Assembly (NCBI GenBank): GCA_017511045.1
Contig: JAFWLM010000036.1
Coordinates: 1 to 59,339 of the forward strand
DNA from: Lachnospiraceae bacterium
GTDB taxonomy: Bacteria > Bacillota > Clostridia > Lachnospirales > Lachnospiraceae
Length of the DNA: 59,339 nt
Reading direction: 5' to 3'
The number at the start of each line of letters is the position of its first letter. Positions within the stretch are counted from its first letter, which is position 1. Made by a program: the position numbers and the translations under genes. Positions 9,328 to 17,117 of the stretch are shown piece by piece. Under the pieces are notes generated by a model. That model did no database searches. It was given only the letters and a program-made list of their open reading frames with translations, and was not told the DNA's origin.

Positions 9328-9357
9328 ACTATATACCCTCCAGGGGTATCTTGTCAA
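9328..9357 (-). promoter_or_regulatory. csoR-copA promoter
   Basis: In minus-strand reading a consensus -35 TTGACA (9352-9357) and -10 TATAGT (9328-9333) are 18 bases apart. Operator 2 fills the spacer, so bound CsoR should block polymerase directly. Confidence 0.85.
9333..9349. promoter_or_regulatory. CsoR operator 2
   Basis: ATACCCTCCAGGGGTAT is a near-perfect inverted repeat, sharing ATACCC...GGGTAT with operator 1, placed between the -35 and -10 boxes of csoR. Confidence 0.82.
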
Positions 9358-9377
9358 TACTATCGGATAAAAAGATG

Positions 9378-9537
9378 CAGTTCAAAAAAAATACCACCCC
9401 TAAATCATGGTGATAGAGGGGTGGCATAATTGTGAACTTTCTGAAATGTTGCCCAAAAGGGCTTTTTTTATTGTTTTTTCATGAAAAATCAGTCTTCACA
9501 GGGGTGGCAAAATTGTGAATTCTCTAAAATGTTGCCC
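9378..9537. repeat. IS21-end-like composite repeat, copy 1
   Basis: This 160-base non-coding unit holds three copies of one motif. An inverted half copy at 9378-9401 and a direct copy at 9417-9454 form a hairpin with a 15-base loop; a second direct copy lies at 9500-9537, exactly 83 bases after the first. The motif reads GGGGTGGCA, then AAATTGTGAA, an A/T stretch and TTGCCC. The same arrangement with identical spacing recurs at 56133-56290. TTCACA...TGCCACC-type multiple terminal repeats are known at ends of IS21-family elements, so this may be a MITE or relic of one. No transposase is present. It lies between csoR and the acyltransferase gene. Confidence 0.7.
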
Positions 9538-9547
9538 GGAGCGGAAA

Positions 9548-10684
9548 TCAGTCTAATGATTTTATGTAACATCTCCGGCGTTTATGCTGCGTTGCATCAA
9601 AGGCCTTCCATTGACTTAAGACCTTGGAATTCGTCTCAAGCTGCGGTCCGGTCTCTGCATATTCGATATGGTTTTTGATACAGCTTTTCATCATATGATC
9701 CATAATGATGGCATTCACTCCTCTGCTCTGCAGCTCCGGTCTTACCGCGATCAGAAGCAGATCCACTGCATTATTCTTCCGGAGTGCTTTCAGGACACGG
9801 ATCCATCCAAACGGAAAGAGTTTTCCGTTGCTCTTTTTCATGGCATCTGCTACAGAAGGACAGCAGACTCCGAAACCGGCAAGATCGTCATTCTCATCGA
9901 GCACCAGACAGCAATAATCCGGATTGATCAGCGGGATAAACTTGTCAGCATATTTTTCGATCTGTTCTTTCAAAAGATCAACTGTTCCGTACAGTTCGGA
10001 ATATGCCACATTGACCAGTTCAAAGAACTTGGTAATATAAGGCTTGTAATTCGAACGCTTCCGCATATCCGCTTTATGGTGTTTTCCGCGTTTCATTACG
10101 ACTTCGGAAATGTAAGACAGTTTCTCATAGATCGGATCTGTCTCTTTCGGGACCTGGATCTTGTACTCGATCCAGTCAGTATCTTTCTGATAGCCGAGAC
10201 GTTTCATATGCTCGTTATAATACGGCGGATTGTAATAAGTAATGAACATATTCCGCTGATCAAAGCCTTCAACAAGCATCCCCTCCCGGTCCATATCTGA
10301 AAAGCCTAAGGGGCCGTGGATCTCAGTGCAGCCTTTTTCCCTTGCCCAGTTTTCAACGGTCTCAAACAAAGCATCCGAAACTTCCGGGTCATCAATAAAA
10401 TCCGGCTGGGAAAAGCGCATCCTGTTTGTACCCCACTTCTCATTGGAACGGTGGCTCAGGATCGCACCGATCCTGCCGACGATCTTTCCATCTCTATATG
10501 CGAGAAAAGCCCGGGCATCACAATATGCAAATGCCGGGTTTTTCTTCGGATCCCAGTCTGCCAGATCGTCCCCATAGAACGACGGAACAAACTGTTCCAC
10601 ATCTTTATACATTACATTCGGAACTGTTACGAATTTCCGAAGCTGTGCTCTAGTTTTTACTTCTACGATTTCCAGATTTCCCAT
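9548..10684 (-). CDS. GNAT-fold acyltransferase-like protein, function unassigned
   Basis: The protein has about 378 residues from the ATG at 10684; a TTG at 10732 is an alternative start overlapping the end of the upstream gene. NLEIVEVKTRAQLRKF opens it, and a segment ending ARAFLAYRDGKIVGRIGAIL is the first GNAT beta-alpha motif. A second acetyltransferase-like stretch, LLIAVRPELQSRGVNAIIMD, lies near residue 315 and resembles an acetyl-CoA pyrophosphate loop. Family members of this size are annotated only as N-acetyltransferases. It is directly downstream of the polyferredoxin-alcohol dehydrogenase fusion in the same direction, so it may belong to that operon; no role is known. Confidence 0.6.
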   Translation of the reverse strand: MGNLEIVEVKTRAQLRKFVTVPNVMYKDVEQFVPSFYGDDLADWDPKKNPAFAYCDARAFLAYRDGKIVGRIGAILSHRSNEKWGTNRMRFSQPDFIDDPEVSDALFETVENWAREKGCTEIHGPLGFSDMDREGMLVEGFDQRNMFITYYNPPYYNEHMKRLGYQKDTDWIEYKIQVPKETDPIYEKLSYISEVVMKRGKHHKADMRKRSNYKPYITKFFELVNVAYSELYGTVDLLKEQIEKYADKFIPLINPDYCCLVLDENDDLAGFGVCCPSVADAMKKSNGKLFPFGWIRVLKALRKNNAVDLLLIAVRPELQSRGVNAIIMDHMMKSCIKNHIEYAETGPQLETNSKVLSQWKAFDATQHKRRRCYIKSLD

Positions 10685-10738
10685 GCTATTATTATGTACA
10701 ACTTTCAGGTAATTGACAAGTTGTAAATCCAATCGGTC

Positions 10739-12343
10739 CTATTGCCGGATCGATGCGATGAATTCGGAAAAATCATCATGCAGCCAGAGAACAGGAGTCG
10801 GATACAACGGATTCGCTTCTTTCATTGCCCATGTAATGATCTGCTCCACATCCTCGTCTTTGATCTCTTCCACAAACTCCGGAATCTCCATTTCTTTCTT
10901 CAGATCTTCGATCCAGCGGATGAATTTCTCTGCTTTTTCCGCATCGTTTTTTCCTTCCATGCCGCAGACATCCGCCAGCTCTGCAAGACGTTTATGCGCA
11001 GCAGAGCCAAACTTCCTCATAACATGCGGAAGCAGGATTGACATTGCCTTTCCGTGAGGCACGCCGTAGAGTCCGCCCAAAGTGTGTCCGACTGCATGGA
11101 CATAACCGACGCAGCCTCTGGTAAATGCACGCCCTGCAAATAGCGCTGCCTTCTGCATATTCTGGCGGGCTTCCATATCAGCACCATTATGAAAAGCCTT
11201 CAGCAGATTGTCATAGATCAGACGCACTGCTTCTTTGGAAAGATCATTCTCGATCTTTGTATTGTATTTATGGTTCGTATATGCCTCAACGGCATGACAA
11301 AGCGCATCCATTCCGGTCGTAGCCGTAATAAACGGCGGAAGGCCTGCAGTCAGTTCCGGATCTAAGATCGCATACTTTGGAAGGATCGCAGGGTCCATGA
11401 TGGAAGCTTTGTGATGCGTTGCCGAATCTGTAATGACCGCGGCAAGGGTCGTCTCTGAACCGGTTCCTGCCGTTGTCGGAACAGCAAAGAACAGCGGAAT
11501 CTTTTTCATGACTTTTAAGATTCCCTGCATCTGTGCCACGCTCCTCTTCGGATGTGCGACTTTTGCGCCGATTCCCTTTGCACAGTCCATCGGCGAACCT
11601 CCGCCCATCGCAACCAATGCCTGGCAGCCGTTTTCCTGATAGATCTTAAATCCGGCTTCCACATTGTCACTGGTCGGGTTTGGAGAAACATCGGAATATA
11701 AGGCATAGGAGATCCCTGCCGCATCCAATGCATTCGTCAGCTTATCTACAAGTCCGAGTTTAACCAGTCCGTTATCGGTTACAACAAGTACTTTTCCCGC
11801 GCCTTTTTCTTTCAGCATTTCCGGCATTTTGGTGATCGATCCAGCGCCTTCTATATATTCCGGCATCCTGTAGCCCATGAAGTAATGAGCGATCACCATC
11901 ACTGCCTGAAAGATCTTGCAATAAAGTCGGTAAATCATACGTCCCTCCTTTACTTCTTTTCTATCCTCATATTCCACACTGATCGCTTTTTTCGGACATT
12001 TTTCTGCACACTGCCCGCAGCGAAAACATTTTTTCTGATCAATTGTAAACGGCTCCTTTAATTCGCCATAGGGAGCATCTGCTTTACAGGTCTTCTGGCA
12101 GAGGGAACATCCGATACAGAGGTCCTGATCGATCGTAACTTTTTTGATCCGTCTCTGACCTGCCTCAGGAAAGATCGCTCGGTTCGGGCAGATCGACTCA
12201 CACTGGCCGCAGCCGATGCAGGAGTCTCTGTCGATCGTATATTTCTGTTTTGTTTCATCAAGCGGTTTCGGAACGCCAAAGAGGCATTCATACGCGCATG
12301 CGCCGCAGCCGACACAGCGGCTGCTATCGATCCTATATGCCAT
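10739..12343 (-). CDS. Polyferredoxin fused to iron-containing alcohol dehydrogenase
   Basis: The start at 12343 follows a strong AGGAGGTTGAT. The first ~130 of 534 residues hold four CxxCxxC-type [4Fe-4S] motifs: CVGCGACAYEC, CIGCGQCESIC, CIGCSLCQKTC and CFRCGQCAEKC. After a linker comes a complete class III alcohol dehydrogenase with GGGSPMDCAKGIG for nucleotide binding and all four metal ligands (GMDALCHAVEA, HAVGHTLGG, GVPHGKA). The enzyme should interconvert an alcohol and an aldehyde. The attached iron-sulfur wire suggests electrons can come from or go to ferredoxin or the adjacent aldehyde oxidoreductase, in place of or besides NAD(P)H; that is inference. A MoaD-like gene and AOR lie immediately upstream. 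Confidence 0.88.
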   Translation of the reverse strand: MAYRIDSSRCVGCGACAYECLFGVPKPLDETKQKYTIDRDSCIGCGQCESICPNRAIFPEAGQRRIKKVTIDQDLCIGCSLCQKTCKADAPYGELKEPFTIDQKKCFRCGQCAEKCPKKAISVEYEDRKEVKEGRMIYRLYCKIFQAVMVIAHYFMGYRMPEYIEGAGSITKMPEMLKEKGAGKVLVVTDNGLVKLGLVDKLTNALDAAGISYALYSDVSPNPTSDNVEAGFKIYQENGCQALVAMGGGSPMDCAKGIGAKVAHPKRSVAQMQGILKVMKKIPLFFAVPTTAGTGSETTLAAVITDSATHHKASIMDPAILPKYAILDPELTAGLPPFITATTGMDALCHAVEAYTNHKYNTKIENDLSKEAVRLIYDNLLKAFHNGADMEARQNMQKAALFAGRAFTRGCVGYVHAVGHTLGGLYGVPHGKAMSILLPHVMRKFGSAAHKRLAELADVCGMEGKNDAEKAEKFIRWIEDLKKEMEIPEFVEEIKDEDVEQIITWAMKEANPLYPTPVLWLHDDFSEFIASIRQ

Positions 12344-12344
12344 A

Positions 12345-12632
12345 TCAACCTCCTGACGCCGGAGATAACAGCCAGATATCATCTCCGTCCTTTAATGCAC
12401 GGTTTTTCTTTGCACAGCGGTCTCCATTGATATAGACGACCGCATCTTTAAAGGATAGCTTTTCCGGATGTTCCAATGCCGGCTTTTCCTTGACATTTTC
12501 TGTGTAGACCTCATCTACTCTCTGATTCAGAAGGGCAAAGATATCATCCAGTTTTACAGCCTCTACTTCCTCTTTTGCCAGGTGGGTATCCACGCGGAGA
12601 ACCCCGTATAAGCGAACAGTCACTTTAGCCAT
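12345..12632 (-). CDS. MoaD/ThiS-family sulfur carrier 1
   Basis: The 95-residue ubiquitin-fold protein ends in SPASGG, the diglycine tail that is adenylated and thiocarboxylated by MoeB/ThiF enzymes. The pattern DGDDIWLLSPASGG is typical of MoaD-like carriers beside aldehyde oxidoreductases. It overlaps the AOR stop by eight bases, with AAGGAGGCG upstream, and its stop is one base from the next start, so the three genes are translationally linked. It probably supplies sulfur for the tungstopterin dithiolene of the AOR; a substrate other than molybdopterin cannot be excluded. A possible activating enzyme is at 37684. Confidence 0.85.
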   Translation of the reverse strand: MAKVTVRLYGVLRVDTHLAKEEVEAVKLDDIFALLNQRVDEVYTENVKEKPALEHPEKLSFKDAVVYINGDRCAKKNRALKDGDDIWLLSPASGG

Positions 12633-14562
12633 TGCTCATCGCCTCCTTTACGATCCGGTCATAATAATCCGGATACAGATCCACGCCGAAGCTTTTTAAC
12701 GTCTTATATTTCGGAATGCCGTCTTTCCATCCTCTTCCCCTGTAATAATCTTTCTTCAGTTTTTCGATCGGCACTTTCGTTCTCGGATCATTCGGGTCCT
12801 GCGCCACTTCCGTCAAACGTTTCGGAAGCACATCCGCACCCGCCTTCTGTCCCAGAATGATATTTGCCATACGTTCCATGTTATAACCATGGGAACCTAC
12901 GGTAAGCGCAGTGCCAAGTGTTGCCTTAAAATCACAGACGTAATTCAGTGCGTAGGTATGCTGGATCAGCGGTATGTTCAGTTTCACAGCCTTGGTGAAT
13001 TTATTTAAAAGATTAACGACCGGCCCAACATACGGAAAGACTTTCAATATCGCCTTCGTCATAAGTGAATTCGGCTTTTCCACAAGGAAAGCAGGAAAAA
13101 CAGCATAGCTTGTAAACAGACAGGATCCGCATGCAGAGATCGCTTCCATCAGATTCTGGAACATGATCGTCATTGCAGCTTTTCCGTGCGGAGTCAGCGA
13201 GTCTACATCAAGCCCAAGACCTTCCACAACGACCATATAGCCGGCATTTAAGTGACAGCCGCCCCGGTTCGCGGTTGCATAACCAAGCCCTTGTCCGACA
13301 GCGCGCCGCGGTTCGTATGCAGCAAGCTCCATGCCCTTCGCATGGATCGCAAACTCTTTTCCTCCGAACTTTTCACTCATGCGTTTGGTTCCGTTAGCCA
13401 GATCATCACCAATCCCCTCACGGAAAGCGATCTTCCTGAAGGTCTCGGAAATATTATCTGTCTTTCCAAACTGAAGGCCGTTATCCCACATACCTTTCTC
13501 ATTCAGTTCCATCGCAAATGCAAGAGATCCGGCAGTGGAGATCGAATCCATGCCCAGCTCGTCCAATTCGTAATTCCATTTCAGGACCATTTCCATATTG
13601 TCATTCAGGATATTTGCGCCCAACAGACCAAGCGTTTCAAGTTCCGGCCCTTTGACCACTTTATCATCCACTCGGACAGAACGTGCACAGCGGATGACGC
13701 AGGTCGTGCAGGCAGAGCTTGCCACCAGGTGCTTTTCCGCCAGTTCTTCACCGGAGACCGATTCAAATTTCTCAAACCGTCCGGCGCTGAAGTTCTTTGT
13801 CGCTAAGATTCCATGAGCATGCATCGGAGCCACAAGTCCCGCAGTCCCGAGTTTTGGAAGCTGTCGTCCGGTCAACGGATGCGTCTTTAAAGTCTTTGTC
13901 CATTTTTTATTGAAAGGGATCAGTTTTTCCGGCTTCGCGATTTCTACCGTTTTCGTTCCCTTTACGGTTACGGCTTTCAAATTCTTATCCCCAAAGACCG
14001 CTCCGACGCCGCCTCTTCCGGAAGTCCTCTCTCCGCTGAAGACACAGGAATATAATACTTTGTGTTCCCCTGCCGGGCCGATCACAAGTTTATCCGTATC
14101 AGGAGGAAGCTGTTCCTGTGTTTCTGAGATCAGTTTTCCCCAGAGCTGTGCTGCATCCTCGAAGGTCACATCATTTTCCGTGATATGTACCGCAAGCGGT
14201 GTGGAGGCCCGGCCTGAAATGATGCAGGCATCATAACCAGCCCTCTTTAAAGAGAGACCGAAATTCCCACCGCAGTTGGAAGATGTAATAATGTTTGTTA
14301 ATGGGGATATCGTAGAAATGTTAAAGCGGGAAGTATTGGGACAGCCGGAACCTGTTAAAGGGCCTGTCGTCACAACGATCCAGTTATCTTCATCAAACGC
14401 TTTCATGCCCGGATGAATATGCTGAAAGAGGATGTCGGCCGCCATGATCTTTCCGCCGATCGTCCTTCTCCTGTCTTCATCCGTCCATGGAAAAAGCTCA
14501 TGCGTCCGGTTCGACAGATCGATCTTCAATACCTTTCCCATATACCCTTTTAAGACAGACAT
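12625..14562 (-). CDS. aor: Tungsten aldehyde:ferredoxin oxidoreductase 1
   Basis: The 645-residue protein opens with GYMGKVLKIDLSNRT and contains the bis-pterin-binding pattern VTTGPLTGSGCPNTSRFNIS near residues 64-83. The [4Fe-4S] ligands are C285, C288 and C292 (ACTTCVIRCARS), plus a Cys in ACGSCLFTSY near the C-terminal third. It oxidises aldehydes to acids with ferredoxin, or runs in reverse. AGGAGGTAAG precedes the start. The operon order AOR, MoaD-like, ferredoxin-alcohol dehydrogenase suggests an acid-aldehyde-alcohol route, which is inference. A -10 box TATAAT at 14588-14593 (minus) is a likely promoter element. Confidence 0.92.
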   Translation of the reverse strand: MSVLKGYMGKVLKIDLSNRTHELFPWTDEDRRRTIGGKIMAADILFQHIHPGMKAFDEDNWIVVTTGPLTGSGCPNTSRFNISTISPLTNIITSSNCGGNFGLSLKRAGYDACIISGRASTPLAVHITENDVTFEDAAQLWGKLISETQEQLPPDTDKLVIGPAGEHKVLYSCVFSGERTSGRGGVGAVFGDKNLKAVTVKGTKTVEIAKPEKLIPFNKKWTKTLKTHPLTGRQLPKLGTAGLVAPMHAHGILATKNFSAGRFEKFESVSGEELAEKHLVASSACTTCVIRCARSVRVDDKVVKGPELETLGLLGANILNDNMEMVLKWNYELDELGMDSISTAGSLAFAMELNEKGMWDNGLQFGKTDNISETFRKIAFREGIGDDLANGTKRMSEKFGGKEFAIHAKGMELAAYEPRRAVGQGLGYATANRGGCHLNAGYMVVVEGLGLDVDSLTPHGKAAMTIMFQNLMEAISACGSCLFTSYAVFPAFLVEKPNSLMTKAILKVFPYVGPVVNLLNKFTKAVKLNIPLIQHTYALNYVCDFKATLGTALTVGSHGYNMERMANIILGQKAGADVLPKRLTEVAQDPNDPRTKVPIEKLKKDYYRGRGWKDGIPKYKTLKSFGVDLYPDYYDRIVKEAMSNG

Positions 14563-14693
14563 AACTTACCTCCTATCTTATGTCCGCATTATACCACCCC
14601 TTCTCTATTGTTGTACTAAAAAATGAACAATTAACGAGATTCTCAAAACAAGTTGGAGTATAATAGAGCCAAACTATTTTAAGGGAAACAAAA

Positions 14694-16151
14694 ATGTCCA
14701 GGAAAACAGATGTACTGATCATCGGTGCCGGCATCTTAGGCTGCTTTGCGGCATGGGCACTCAGCCGCTATAAAATCAGCACGGCGGTCATCGAAAAAGA
14801 AGCCGATGTCTGCACCGGAATCAGTAAAGCCAATACAGGAATCATCTATCAGGGATACGATCAGCATCCCGGATCTTTAAAGGCAGATCTTTGCAGAAAG
14901 GCATCTGTTTCTTTTCCTGCTCTTTGCAAAGAACTCGACGTAAACTATAAAAAACGCGGACTGCTGATGCTGAGTTTTGGGCCGAACGCAGATCGTGTAC
15001 TCGAAAAAAAGATTCGGAATGCAGAAGTTTCTAATATACCGGATGTACATCTTATCGGAGCGGAAGAGCTATACCGTCTGGAGCCTTCGCTGAAAAAAGG
15101 AGTCTCACATGCGCTCTTTGCAGAGAATACCTTTGTGGTTAATCCATGGGAACTTGGGATCGCAGCTTATGAAAATGCAAAGGCAAATGGCGTGTCCTTT
15201 TATCTAAATGAGGAAGTTCTATCCATTCGAAAAGAGTCCGGTGTCTTTCACATTGCAACAAATGAGCAGGAGTTTCAGGCAAAACGCATTCTATGCTGTG
15301 GAGGCTTAAACTCCGATGCGTTGTGGGAATTGGTCAATAAACCGAAGATCCGTCTGGTCCCTCAGGCCGCAGATTATCTGGTCTTCGATACTGATTGCGG
15401 AGGACTGATCCGGCATGTCATTTCTGTTGAGCCGGAGGAAAAGGGAGATGGTATCACGATCGTTCCGACATGTGACGGCAATCTTCTGCTCGGTCCTACC
15501 AGAAGAGAACTAAACGGAAGTTTTGACGGAAGCACTGCTCTCGCAGGACTTTCTGAGTTAAAAGAAAAAGGCAAATGGCTGCTTCCAGATCTCCCATTCG
15601 ATCAGATGATCCGCTCATTTGCAGGAGTCAGGCCAAATCCGTTTTATCTGGATCAGAACGGAACGATCACAGACAAGAGTCTGAATGATTTTGTAATACT
15701 GGAAGAAGACGGTTTCTTTGATCTGATCGGAGTTAAGACACCCGGCATCACCTGCGCAAATGAGCTTGGACAATATATTACTACACGTATCCTTGCCTCG
15801 TTTGCATCGGCTCCGGAATTAAAAACAGACTTTGATCCTGTGCGAAAGGCAATACCAAAAATCTCGGATCTGTTAGAACGTGCCCCGGAAGCTCTTATGC
15901 AGCTTCCTCCCGAATACAGAGAGATCTTCTGCCGCTGCAGGAATGTCAGCAAGGGAGAGATCCTTGAAGCGATTCGAAGAGGCGCTTCAACACTTGACGG
16001 GATCAAACGCCGGACTGACGCAGGAATGGGACGATGCCAGGGCGGTTACTGTATGGAAAAGATCCTGCATCTTTTAAGCAAAGAGCTGCAGACCGATATT
16101 TATAAGATCACCAAAGACGGCCCGGGAACAGAAATCATAAAAGAATCATGA
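14694..16151 (+). CDS. GlpA-like FAD oxidoreductase with [2Fe-2S] BFD domain
   Basis: The 485-residue protein begins with DVLIIGAGILGCFAAWALS and has a DAO-type fold close to anaerobic glycerol-3-phosphate dehydrogenase GlpA. At the C-terminus CRCRNVSKGEILEAIRRG and GRCQGGYC give the four Cys of a BFD-like [2Fe-2S] domain. It likely oxidises a hydroxy or amino acid substrate and hands electrons to the next gene product. The substrate is not certain; GlpA is the closest well-known relative. It is divergent from AOR1; TATAAT at 14659-14664 is a probable -10. Its stop overlaps the next start by four bases (ATGA). Confidence 0.8.
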   Translation: MSRKTDVLIIGAGILGCFAAWALSRYKISTAVIEKEADVCTGISKANTGIIYQGYDQHPGSLKADLCRKASVSFPALCKELDVNYKKRGLLMLSFGPNADRVLEKKIRNAEVSNIPDVHLIGAEELYRLEPSLKKGVSHALFAENTFVVNPWELGIAAYENAKANGVSFYLNEEVLSIRKESGVFHIATNEQEFQAKRILCCGGLNSDALWELVNKPKIRLVPQAADYLVFDTDCGGLIRHVISVEPEEKGDGITIVPTCDGNLLLGPTRRELNGSFDGSTALAGLSELKEKGKWLLPDLPFDQMIRSFAGVRPNPFYLDQNGTITDKSLNDFVILEEDGFFDLIGVKTPGITCANELGQYITTRILASFASAPELKTDFDPVRKAIPKISDLLERAPEALMQLPPEYREIFCRCRNVSKGEILEAIRRGASTLDGIKRRTDAGMGRCQGGYCMEKILHLLSKELQTDIYKITKDGPGTEIIKES

Positions 16152-17062
16152 ATCATTACGATGTTTTAGTCATCGGCGGAGGTGCCGGCGGAATGGCCGC
16201 TGCTCTGTCCGCCCTGGAAAATGGATACCGGAAGATACTGATCGCGGAGCGGAAAGAATCGCTCGGTGGTATTTTGCTGCAATGCACGCACAAGGGTTTC
16301 GGGCTTGGTTATTTCGGCGAGGATCTTTCAGGCATCGAATACGCAGAACGGTTTCAGCTCAAGGTACAGAGGACTGAGATCCAGGTTCGCTGTAATACGA
16401 TGGTCCTCCGTCTTTATCCGGATCAGACAGCTCTGCTCTCCGGAACAGACGGAATTGAAAAAATCTCTTTTGATGTCTGCGTTCTTGCGACCGGATGCAG
16501 AGAACGGACCTTATATTCCCAGGAGATCAGCGGAACGCGTCCCGCCGGGATCATGACAGCCGGGACAGCCCAGAAACTGATGAATGTGGACGGACTTGAG
16601 ATCGGTGATGAGATCATTATCGCAGGGACAGGCGATGTCGGACAGATCATGGCCGGACAGCTCTCTCTTTCTGGAAAACGGATCATAGCGATGATTGAAA
16701 AAGAAGATCATCCGGGCGGTCTGAAACGAAATCAGGAAAACTACCTGAAAGCATTACGGATCCCTGTTATATTAAACTCTGTAATTACAAGAGTTCATGG
16801 AAGAAAAAGGATCGAAGGCGTAGAGGTCAAAAATCTCCTGACCGGAGAATTAAGCTTTTTGAAATGCTCTACGCTTCTGACAGCGATCGGTATGATCCCT
16901 GAAACAGATCTTTTAAAAACAAGTTTCGGAAAAGAAGCAATTCCGGACTGGCTGATAAAAGTCGGCAACTGCAAATATGTTCACGAAATCGTAGACAGCG
17001 TAACAGCAGACGGGTTACAATTATGGGACACATTTAAAGGAAGACCGCATTCAAGTACCTGA
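16148..17062 (+). CDS. GlpB-like pyridine nucleotide/FAD oxidoreductase
   Basis: The 304-residue flavoprotein has two Rossmann motifs, VLVIGGGAGGMAAALSALE at the start and IIAGTGDVGQIMAGQL in the middle, and belongs to the class of NAD(P)/FAD oxidoreductases paired with GlpA-like proteins. It overlaps the upstream gene by four bases, so the two are coupled and probably form a complex. In many clostridia a third small gene (DUF1667, Cys-rich) completes the set; none is found here before tupA. It is shorter than typical disulfide-reductase relatives because it lacks the dimerisation domain. Confidence 0.78.
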   Translation: MNHYDVLVIGGGAGGMAAALSALENGYRKILIAERKESLGGILLQCTHKGFGLGYFGEDLSGIEYAERFQLKVQRTEIQVRCNTMVLRLYPDQTALLSGTDGIEKISFDVCVLATGCRERTLYSQEISGTRPAGIMTAGTAQKLMNVDGLEIGDEIIIAGTGDVGQIMAGQLSLSGKRIIAMIEKEDHPGGLKRNQENYLKALRIPVILNSVITRVHGRKRIEGVEVKNLLTGELSFLKCSTLLTAIGMIPETDLLKTSFGKEAIPDWLIKVGNCKYVHEIVDSVTADGLQLWDTFKGRPHSST

Positions 17063-17117
17063 AACTGTGAGAAAACAGATGAAATAGAATAAAAACAGTT
17101 ATTGGAGGAAAGTTAAA

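Noticed and set aside
9378-9537. CRISPR array
   Set aside because: Only three motif copies, one inverted, with no spacers of regular length and no cas genes.
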